From contig NZ_JAEHHL010000001.1 of NCBI RefSeq assembly GCF_016623495.1, forward strand, positions 558,001 to 622,000: a DNA stretch of 64,000 nucleotides, read 5' to 3'. The DNA is from Thermohalobaculum xanthum. Its GTDB lineage: Bacteria > Pseudomonadota > Alphaproteobacteria > Rhodobacterales > Rhodobacteraceae. Below the pieces are notes generated by a model that was not told the DNA's origin, searched no databases, and saw only the letters and a list, made by a program, of their open reading frames with translations. The translations under genes were made by a program, and so were the position numbers. Shown here one piece after another: positions 1 to 6,798 of this stretch. Each line of letters starts with the position of its first letter. Position 1 is the stretch's first letter.

Positions 1-3000
1 GTCGCGGCCCTCCACCCGCCCGAGCCTGCGCCGGCGCCCGAACCGGCACCGCCACCCGGACCCGCGACGGCCATCCCTGTGCAGGCCGTCGCACATGCCC
101 ATGCCGAGCGTCGCCGGCTCACCGTGATGTTCGTCGACCTCGTTGGCTCGACGGTGCTGTCGAGCCGGCTCGACCCCGAGGTCTGGAGCGACGTGCTGCG
201 CGACTACCAGGACATCGTCGCCGGGCTGGTGACCCGCCTTGGCGGGCATGTCGCGCAATACCTCGGTGACGGGGCGCTGTGCTATTTCGGCTGGCCGCAG
301 GCGCACGAGTCCTCGGCCGAGCGTGCCGTCGATGCGGGGCTCGAGATCATCGCCGCAATAAACCGTCGCGCGCCCCTCGCCGAGCCGCTGAGCTGCCGCA
401 TCGGCATCGCCACCGGGCTGGTGGTGGTGGGCGAGCTGATCGGCAGCGCCGAGAGTGGCGACCGCACGGCCATCGGCGAGACGCCGAATTTCGCGGCCCG
501 CCTCCAGGCCTTCGCCAAGGCGAACCACATCGTCGTGTCCGACAGCACCCGCCGCCTGCTGGGCAACGCCTTCATCCTCGAGAGCCTGGGCACGCACGAG
601 ATCAAGGGCATCGCCAAGCCCCAGACCGTCTATGCCGTGCTGCGACGGAACCCCGCGCATGACCGGTTCAGCGGGCGCGAGGGTCATGCGACCGGCGTGA
701 TGGTCGGACGCAGGACCGAGCTTGCCTTGCTGCAGGACCGCTGGGCACTGGCACGCGGCGGCGAGGGGCAGACCGTGCTGCTGCTGGGCGAGGCGGGCAT
801 CGGCAAGTCGCGCATCTCCCGCGCGCTGTGCGAGGATATCGAGAAGGAGCGCCATCAACTGGTCACGCTCCAGTGCTCGCCCTACCACCGCGACATCGCG
901 CTCTGGCCGGTGATCAGCTATTTCAACGCCGCCTCGGGCATCCGGCCCGATGACGACCTGGACCAGCGCCTCGACAAGCTCGAGGCCCTGCTGCGGCACG
1001 ACGGCGTGTCGGCGCTGTCGACCGCGCTGATCGCCGATCTCATGGGGCTCGACGGCGAGGCGCGCTACGGGGCGATCGACCTGCCGCCATCGGCGCGGCG
1101 CGCGGCAACCTTCCGCGCCCTGATCGATCACGTCGTTTCGCTGGCGCGCCAGGGACCGCTGCTGGTGCTGCTCGAGGACGCCCACTGGGCCGACCCGACC
1201 ACCGAGGAGTTCGCCTGCGCAATCGTGGATTGCCAGCAAAACCAGCCCGTCCTGCAACTGATCACCGCCCGGCCCGAGAACCCACCCGGGCTGCCGCATC
1301 AGAGCTATGTGTCGAGCGTCTCGCTCAACCGCCTCGGCCGCGGCGGGGTGCAGGAGATCGTGCGCCGCCTGGGCGGCGGCAACCTGCCTTCCGAGACCAT
1401 CGAGGCGATCATCGAGCGCACCGACGGCGTGCCCCTGTTCATCGAGGAACTGACCAAGGCGATGATCGAGAGCGGCGAGATGACCGTCCCCGCCAGCCTG
1501 CACGACACGCTCATGGCCCGGCTCGACCGCCTGCCCGAGGTCAAGGAGATCGCGCAGATCGCGAGCGTGTTTGGCCGCGAGTTCGAGACGGCCCCGCTGG
1601 CCGAGGTCGCGCGGCTGTCGCGCGAGCGCATCGCTGAGGCGCTCGACCAGCTTCGCAAGGTCGAACTGGTCTTCTCGCGGCTGGGCGGCGACGAGCGCCA
1701 CCTGTTCAAGCACGCTCTGGTCCGCGACGCCGCCTATGAGAGCCTTCTGAACCGGCGCCGGCAGGAGATCCACGGGCGCATCTTCGAGGTCCTCCGCGAA
1801 AGCCCGACCGCGGCTCCGGGCGTCCTTGCCCAGCATGCCGCCGAGGCGGGCCTGGCCCGCGAGGCCGTGGAATATGGCCGGCAGGCGGCCGAGCAGGCCC
1901 TGCGCCGCCCGGCCTATGCCGAGGCGCTCGCCCATCTCGACGCGGCGCTTGCCGCCATCGATGGCGAGCCCGAGGACGCCTTCACCCTGCGCGAGCGCAA
2001 GCGCCTGCTCCTGCTGCTCGGGCAGGCATGCATCGCCCATGCCGGCTACGCGGCGCAGAAGACCACCGGCACCTATGCCGAGATCGAGCGCATCGCCCGG
2101 CGCACCGGCGACAATGAGCTGCTGATCGACGGCCTCTACGGCCGCTGGGCGGGCCATTACGTGCCGGGCCGGCTCGAACAGGCGCTCGACATCGCGATCA
2201 CGATCTGCACCGAGAGCGACAAGGGCAAGGACGGCCTTGCCCGTGCGCTGGGGCGGCGGCTGCGCGGCACCGTTCTGACGATGATGGGCCGGGTCGCCGA
2301 GGCTGAAAGCGCGCTCGACGAGGCCGAGACCTGGTACGACCCGGGGGTGCACGGGCGGCTGGCCTCGCGCTTCGGTCAGGACGTCGGGGTCGCCGCGCGT
2401 TGCTACCGCATCGGGTGCCTGACGCTCGAAGGCCGCTTCGACACGGCCGTCGCCGAGGCCGAGCGCGCCATCGCCGACATCGAGCGGGTAAGCCATGCGC
2501 ATACGGCGGGCTACGGATTGGGGCACCTGTCGTGCTTCCTCTCGGCCGCCGAGATTGTGCCCCTGGGAACGCAGGTGACACAGAGCTGCATCGAACTCAG
2601 CGAGCGCGACGGCATGCCGCTCTGGGCCGCGCTGGGGCGCGCGTCGCGGGGGATGGCGCATCTCCACGAGGGCCACAGCGACGAGGCCCTGCCCGAGCTG
2701 CGCGCGGCGCTCGAGATGCTGCGGCGGCTCGACTTCGCGGTCTTCCTGCCGATGCTGCTGCCGCCCTATGCCCTGGCGCTGGCGCGCGCCGGCGAGTTCG
2801 AGGCGGCAATGGCCGAGTTCACGGACGCCCGGGCGATGATGGAGGCCAACAGCGCCCATTTCTTCTGGCCCGAGCTGGCCCGGGTCGAGGGCGAGATGCA
2901 CGCCCTGCGCGCGGATGCCGACGCCGCTTTCCGGTGTTTCTCCGAAGCACGCGATCGCGCGCGGCGCCTTGGGCATCTCGCGTCCGAGTTCCGCGCGGCC

Positions 3001-3144
3001 GAGAGCCTCGCCGACCTGCTCTCGCGCGCCGGCCGCAACGACGAGGCCCGAGAGATCCTGCACTCGGTGCTCGATGCCTTCGTCGAGGGCCGGTCGATGC
3101 CGATGTTCCGCCGCATCACCCGCAAGATCGAGGAATACGCCTGA
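1..3144 (+). CDS. Adenylate/guanylate cyclase with AAA-type ATPase and TPR-like region (5' partial)
   Basis: The frame is open to the left edge, so the start is missing. The visible N-terminus (bases 1-78) encodes a Pro/Ala/Glu-rich linker of the kind that follows a short N-terminal domain in this family. Counting from the GTG at 79, a class III cyclase domain covers about residues 10-195: metal Asp20 in FVDLVGST, the second metal site in YLGDGALCYFG, and an Asn/Arg pair in GETPNFAARLQA. A P-loop GEAGIGKS lies at 237-244 and a Walker B LLVLLEDAHWAD around Asp367. The remaining ~500 residues are helical, TPR-like repeats. The family makes cyclic nucleotide under control of an ATPase/TPR sensor; ligand and output are unknown here. 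No partner gene adjoins it on the right; the next gene converges. Confidence 0.9.
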   Translation, partial: VAALHPPEPAPAPEPAPPPGPATAIPVQAVAHAHAERRRLTVMFVDLVGSTVLSSRLDPEVWSDVLRDYQDIVAGLVTRLGGHVAQYLGDGALCYFGWPQAHESSAERAVDAGLEIIAAINRRAPLAEPLSCRIGIATGLVVVGELIGSAESGDRTAIGETPNFAARLQAFAKANHIVVSDSTRRLLGNAFILESLGTHEIKGIAKPQTVYAVLRRNPAHDRFSGREGHATGVMVGRRTELALLQDRWALARGGEGQTVLLLGEAGIGKSRISRALCEDIEKERHQLVTLQCSPYHRDIALWPVISYFNAASGIRPDDDLDQRLDKLEALLRHDGVSALSTALIADLMGLDGEARYGAIDLPPSARRAATFRALIDHVVSLARQGPLLVLLEDAHWADPTTEEFACAIVDCQQNQPVLQLITARPENPPGLPHQSYVSSVSLNRLGRGGVQEIVRRLGGGNLPSETIEAIIERTDGVPLFIEELTKAMIESGEMTVPASLHDTLMARLDRLPEVKEIAQIASVFGREFETAPLAEVARLSRERIAEALDQLRKVELVFSRLGGDERHLFKHALVRDAAYESLLNRRRQEIHGRIFEVLRESPTAAPGVLAQHAAEAGLAREAVEYGRQAAEQALRRPAYAEALAHLDAALAAIDGEPEDAFTLRERKRLLLLLGQACIAHAGYAAQKTTGTYAEIERIARRTGDNELLIDGLYGRWAGHYVPGRLEQALDIAITICTESDKGKDGLARALGRRLRGTVLTMMGRVAEAESALDEAETWYDPGVHGRLASRFGQDVGVAARCYRIGCLTLEGRFDTAVAEAERAIADIERVSHAHTAGYGLGHLSCFLSAAEIVPLGTQVTQSCIELSERDGMPLWAALGRASRGMAHLHEGHSDEALPELRAALEMLRRLDFAVFLPMLLPPYALALARAGEFEAAMAEFTDARAMMEANSAHFFWPELARVEGEMHALRADADAAFRCFSEARDRARRLGHLASEFRAAESLADLLSRAGRNDEAREILHSVLDAFVEGRSMPMFRRITRKIEEYA

Positions 3145-3165
3145 CGCGGACGCGCCGACCGCGAG

Positions 3166-3193
3166 GCCGGCGCCCGGAGGGGCGGGCGCCGGC
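3166..3193. terminator. 11-bp inverted repeat between convergent genes
   Basis: GCCGGCGCCCG (3166-3176) and CGGGCGCCGGC (3183-3193) form a perfect 11-bp stem with a 6-base loop. It sits between the cyclase stop and the DapA-family stop, so it can serve both directions. No T-run follows on either strand, as is common in high-GC genomes, so a terminator role is inferred from position and stem strength. Confidence 0.6.
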
Positions 3194-3202
3194 GGCTTGG
3201 CG

Positions 3203-4129
3203 TCAGCCGATCTCGCCGAGCCGTTTCTCCTGCCGCGCGATCAGGGTCTCGACCTCGGCGATGTCGGCGGCGCTCAGCTTCGCGCCCGGCCGGCGCAGGC
3301 TGGCGTCGGCAATCACGCCGCGCCGGGCGAGGATGTGCTTGCGGATGGCGAGGCCGATGCCCGGCTGCTGCTCGAGCCGCGCGAGCGGCAGATACGCGTC
3401 GAAGAGATCGCGCGCGCGCCCGGGCTCGCCAGCCGCGTGGTGGCGACAGACGCCGACCATCATCTCGGGATAGGCGAAGCCGGTCATCGCGCCATCGGCG
3501 CCGCGGCCCATCTCCTCGGGCAGGAACAGCCCGCCATTGCCACACAGGATCGAGATCCGCCGCGCGCCGGCATCGCTCGCCGCCCGCAGGGTCGAGATCT
3601 TGGCGAGCCCAGGCCAGTCCTCGTGCTTGAGCATCACGCAGCTTGGCAGGTCTTCCACGATCTTCAGGATCACCGACGGCGCGATCTGCACCTTGGTCAC
3701 CAGCGGGTAGTCCTGGAGGACGAAGGGCGTGTCGCCAAGCTCCTCGGCCACGCCGTGGTAGTAGGTGACGATCTGGGCATCTGTCGCGAGGCTGGCGGGT
3801 GGCGCCACCATCACCGCGGCCGCGCCGTCGCCCATCACCGCATCGGACAGCGCGCGCATCTGCGCGAAGCCGGGCGACGAGACGCCGACCACGACCGGCA
3901 CCCGCCCGTCGACGCGCGCCAGGACGCGCCGCACGACGTCGCGCGATTCCTCGGCCGTCAGCTTGGGCGCCTCGCCCATCATGCCCAGCACGGTCAACCC
4001 CGTCGCGCCGACACCGAGGTAGAAATCCACCATCCTGTCGACGCTTTGGAAATCGACCGCCCCATCGGCCCTGAACGGCGTCACGGCGATCACGAAGACC
4101 CCGCTTGCGGTTTCGTCCAGTCGCGTCAT
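3203..4129 (-). CDS. Dihydrodipicolinate synthase/N-acetylneuraminate lyase family protein
   Basis: A 308-residue class I aldolase-type TIM barrel. Family residues are visible: Tyr141 in FVLQDYPL, Schiff-base Lys168 in CVMLKHEDW, and a GMMGE loop (49-53) where true DapA has GTTGE. The changed loop and the position beside a TRAP transporter argue for a 2-oxo-acid aldolase or lyase rather than lysine biosynthesis; the substrate cannot be read from sequence. I chose the ATG at 4129 because GAGGAG precedes it and family homology begins here, although the frame stays open to 4486. It is transcribed away from the TRAP operon across a 500-bp gap, which suggests shared regulation. Confidence 0.88.
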   Translation of the reverse strand: MTRLDETASGVFVIAVTPFRADGAVDFQSVDRMVDFYLGVGATGLTVLGMMGEAPKLTAEESRDVVRRVLARVDGRVPVVVGVSSPGFAQMRALSDAVMGDGAAAVMVAPPASLATDAQIVTYYHGVAEELGDTPFVLQDYPLVTKVQIAPSVILKIVEDLPSCVMLKHEDWPGLAKISTLRAASDAGARRISILCGNGGLFLPEEMGRGADGAMTGFAYPEMMVGVCRHHAAGEPGRARDLFDAYLPLARLEQQPGIGLAIRKHILARRGVIADASLRRPGAKLSAADIAEVETLIARQEKRLGEIG

Positions 4130-4629
4130 TCCCTCTACTCCTCTGATGCCCGGTCGGCGGCGCCAACCCGGCGTGATCCGTCCCTGCGCCACGGTGACCA
4201 CCGCCCGGGACGGTTCTCTGACCGGCAGCCCGGCGCGCCCGACCTCGTCAGCGTTGGCGGTGATCCCGGTGCGGATCACGGCGCCGTCGGCATCCTCGAC
4301 CATCGCCGGAACTCCGTGCCCGGGTTCCGGCGCGTGCCGGAACGCGCGAGCACCATAGTCAGGCAAACGGCCGGCTGTCATGTGCCGCAGAAGCCGCCAA
4401 ACACCTTTGCAGTGCGCGCCATGTCGCATGCAGGAAAACGGGGCGACGGCAGTATCCTCGGCAATGATGTTGCTTGCGCATGGCAAGCCATGCCGATAGC
4501 TATAGTGCCACCGAGGTTCCTGGAACGGTTAAAGCCAACAACAAGACCGATCGGAAATGCGCATCCCAAGCAGAACGAATACGGATGCACGCGAGTAACC
4601 AATACGCACAGACCGGAGGATTATCGCAA
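4130..4629. promoter_or_regulatory. Divergent regulatory region with two inverted repeats
   Basis: About 500 bp without a convincing gene separates the DapA-family gene (leftward) from the TRAP operon (rightward). It holds two perfect inverted repeats. GTTCCGGC (4324-4331) and GCCGGAAC (4336-4343) are spaced by 4 bases. GCATGGC (4478-4484) and GCCATGC (4487-4493) are spaced by 2. The second lies about 140 bp before the binding-protein start. Both look like dimeric repressor operators. No regulator gene lies in this stretch, and no sigma-70 promoter stands out. GGAGG at 4615-4619 is the ribosome site for the TRAP gene. Confidence 0.45.
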
Positions 4630-5712
4630 ATGGAACGCCGTCTCTTCCTGAAGGGCGCAGCACTGACGGGTGCGGCCACCACGCTCGCCGCGCCTGCGAT
4701 CGCGCAGTCGCGCACCGACATGGTGATCGTCTCGACCTGGCCGCGTGACTTCCCGGGCCTCGGCACCAGCGCGCAGCGCCTCGCCGCCCGGATCACCGAG
4801 CTGACCGAAGGCCGGATCACCACGCAGTACTTTGCCGCCGGCGAGCGCGTAGGCGCGTTCGACTCGTTCGACGAGGTCGCCTCGGGCAACGCCCAAGCCT
4901 ATATCGGCGCTGACTATTACTGGAAGGGCAAGCATCCGGGCTGGGCGGCCTTCACCGCCGTGCCCTTCGGCCTGACCTACACCGAGATCGACGCCTGGAT
5001 CAAATTCGCGGGCGGCCAGGAGCTCTGGGACGAGCTGGCCGGCGAGTTCGGCCTCAAGAACTTCGCCTGCGGCAACACCGGCGTGCAGATGGGCGGCTGG
5101 TTCAACAAGGAAATCAACTCGCCCGACGACATCAAGGGCCTCAAGATGCGTATCCCGGGCCTTGGCGGCGACGTCATCGCCAAGCTCGGCGGCTCGCCGG
5201 TCTCGCTCCCGGGCGGCCAGATCTACGAGAACCTGGTCTCCGGCGCGGTCGACGCGACCGAGTGGGTCGGCCCCTGGAACGACTACTTCCTGAAGTTCTA
5301 CGAGGCCGCCAAGTACTACTACTGGCCGGGCATGCACGAGCCGGGCTCGCAGCTGGCGCTGGGCATGAACGCCTCGTGGTGGGGCAGCCTGTCCAAGAAC
5401 GACCAGAACATCCTCGAGGCGGCGTGCAACGAAGAGAACGCGCGCCAGATGGCCGAGACGAACGCCAACAACGGCACCTACCTCACCAAGCTGATCAAGG
5501 AAAACGGCGTCGAGCTGCGCGAGTTCAACGACGACGTCTACGAGGCATTCGGCGAGGCGGCGACCGCGGTCATCGAGGAAGCGCGCGAGCACTCCGACCT
5601 GTCCAAGCGGATCATGGACAGCGTCCTCGCCGCGCGTCAGGACATCGGTGGCTGGATGGCCATCTCGGATGCGGCGTACGTCCAGAAGCGCAACGCCGTG
5701 ATCGGTATCTGA
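4630..5712 (+). CDS. TRAP transporter substrate-binding protein, TakP-like (DctP family)
   Basis: A 360-residue periplasmic solute-binding protein with a Tat signal (ERRLFLKG, then a hydrophobic stretch ending APAIAQ). Residues that line the oxo-acid site in the TakP-type family are visible: Gln153 in GVQMGG, Arg174 in LKMR, Glu211-Trp212 in ATEWVGP. Overall similarity to Rhodobacter TakP suggests 2-oxo acids or related carboxylates as ligand; this is inference. The start at 4630 is set by GGAGG 10-15 bases upstream and by the Tat motif; an upstream in-frame start at 4474 would bury that signal. First gene of a three-gene transporter operon. Confidence 0.93.
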   Translation: MERRLFLKGAALTGAATTLAAPAIAQSRTDMVIVSTWPRDFPGLGTSAQRLAARITELTEGRITTQYFAAGERVGAFDSFDEVASGNAQAYIGADYYWKGKHPGWAAFTAVPFGLTYTEIDAWIKFAGGQELWDELAGEFGLKNFACGNTGVQMGGWFNKEINSPDDIKGLKMRIPGLGGDVIAKLGGSPVSLPGGQIYENLVSGAVDATEWVGPWNDYFLKFYEAAKYYYWPGMHEPGSQLALGMNASWWGSLSKNDQNILEAACNEENARQMAETNANNGTYLTKLIKENGVELREFNDDVYEAFGEAATAVIEEAREHSDLSKRIMDSVLAARQDIGGWMAISDAAYVQKRNAVIGI

Positions 5713-5746
5713 TCCAGCTGGCCGGCTTGGCCTGAAACGAAGACCT

Positions 5747-5774
5747 GCGGGGCGAGGCTCAGGCCTCGTCCCGC
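5747..5774 (+). terminator. Intercistronic hairpin between TRAP binding protein and permease
   Basis: GCGGGGCGAGGC (5747-5758) pairs with GCCTCGTCCCGC (5763-5774) over 12 bp with one G-U and a TCAG loop. It lies in the 92-bp gap before the small-permease gene and has no strong T-run. Stable stems here commonly reduce read-through or protect upstream mRNA, keeping binding protein in excess of permease; that role is inferred. Confidence 0.6.
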
Positions 5775-5804
5775 TTGTGCAATAGGTTCACGGGGAAACA
5801 GACG

Positions 5805-6776
5805 ATGGCGACGACGGACGGGTCGGGACCTTTCCTGGTGCGAGCCTTCGGCTGGGCGATGCTCGCCATGCTGGCGGCCTTCATGGCGAATTCGATCCTC
5901 ACGATCTGGATGGGATGGCCGGGCGCGGGCAGCCTCTTCGCCGGGGACAGCTCGACGCTCGGCATCGTTCAACTCGCGCTCTATTTCGGCCTGCCCCTGC
6001 TCGGCGTGCTGCATGTGCTGCGCTCGGGTGGCACCAGCCTTCGCGACGATGCCACGCGCGTCAGCAACTTCAACGCCTTCCTGGTCCGGGCGGCCTTCTG
6101 GGTCGTCTTCCTGGTGGGGCTTGGCGACGCCATCCTGTCCTTCATGCGCGTCGAGGGAATGCTCGAGGGCGTCGTCGGTTCGCAGCTGGCCGGGGACCTT
6201 GGGCGCTCGCAGTTCCGCGGCCCCTATTTCCACGTGCCCCTGGTGATCCTCGGCATCGTGATCGGCGCGCTGACGCGCGGCCTCAGCGTGGTCTGGCTTG
6301 CCTTCCTCGTCGTCGCGGCCGAGCTGCTGATCGTGATCTGCCGCTTCGTCTTCTCCTACGAACAGGCCTTCATGGCCGACCTGGTGCGCTTCTGGTATGG
6401 TGCGCTCTTCCTTTTCGCCTCGGCCTTCACCCTGCTCGACGACGGCCATGTCCGCGTCGACCTGCTCTACGCCGGCTTCACGCGCCGCACGAAGGGCCTC
6501 GTGAACGGCTGGGGCTCGATCCTGCTGGGCATGTCGCTGTGCTGGACGATCCTGATCGTCGGCTTCGCGGGCAAGTCCAGCATCATCGCCAGCCCGATCC
6601 TCGTATTCGAGGTCACGCAGGCGGGCTTCGGCATGTACGTGAAATACTTCATGGCGGGCTTCCTCGGGGTCTTTGCGATCACCATGCTGATCCAGTTCGT
6701 CGCGCAGCTCTTCGACGCCTTCGCCGACAGGCGGGGCGAGCCGGGCGGGCACGAAACCCATTCCGAGATGATGTGA
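5805..6776 (+). CDS. TRAP transporter small permease (DctQ), enlarged
   Basis: A 323-residue membrane protein. The C-terminal half (about residues 180-315) carries the DctQ pattern, with hydrophobic helices around the segment LLDDGHVRVDLLYAGF. The N-terminal ~175 residues add three or four further hydrophobic segments (for example LGIVQLALYFGLPLLGVL), roughly doubling the usual four-helix, 160-230 residue size. The ATG at 5805 is preferred over the TTG at 5775, which lies at the edge of the upstream hairpin. Forms the membrane complex with the next gene. Confidence 0.85.
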   Translation: MATTDGSGPFLVRAFGWAMLAMLAAFMANSILTIWMGWPGAGSLFAGDSSTLGIVQLALYFGLPLLGVLHVLRSGGTSLRDDATRVSNFNAFLVRAAFWVVFLVGLGDAILSFMRVEGMLEGVVGSQLAGDLGRSQFRGPYFHVPLVILGIVIGALTRGLSVVWLAFLVVAAELLIVICRFVFSYEQAFMADLVRFWYGALFLFASAFTLLDDGHVRVDLLYAGFTRRTKGLVNGWGSILLGMSLCWTILIVGFAGKSSIIASPILVFEVTQAGFGMYVKYFMAGFLGVFAITMLIQFVAQLFDAFADRRGEPGGHETHSEMM

Positions 6777-6798
6777 GCCGGCGCCAGGGAACCCTCAA

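Noticed and set aside
2766-4166. Long minus-strand open frame over the cyclase end and the DapA-like gene
   Set aside because: Arg/Gly-rich shadow of high-GC coding DNA in another frame; the DapA-like frame and the cyclase explain the region fully.
4130-4486. In-frame N-terminal extension of the DapA-like protein
   Set aside because: Family homology begins at the ATG at 4129, which has a strong ribosome site; the extension has no recognisable similarity.
4474-4629. In-frame N-terminal extension of the TRAP binding protein
   Set aside because: It would place the Tat signal internally and lacks a ribosome site; GGAGG before ATG 4630 fits better.
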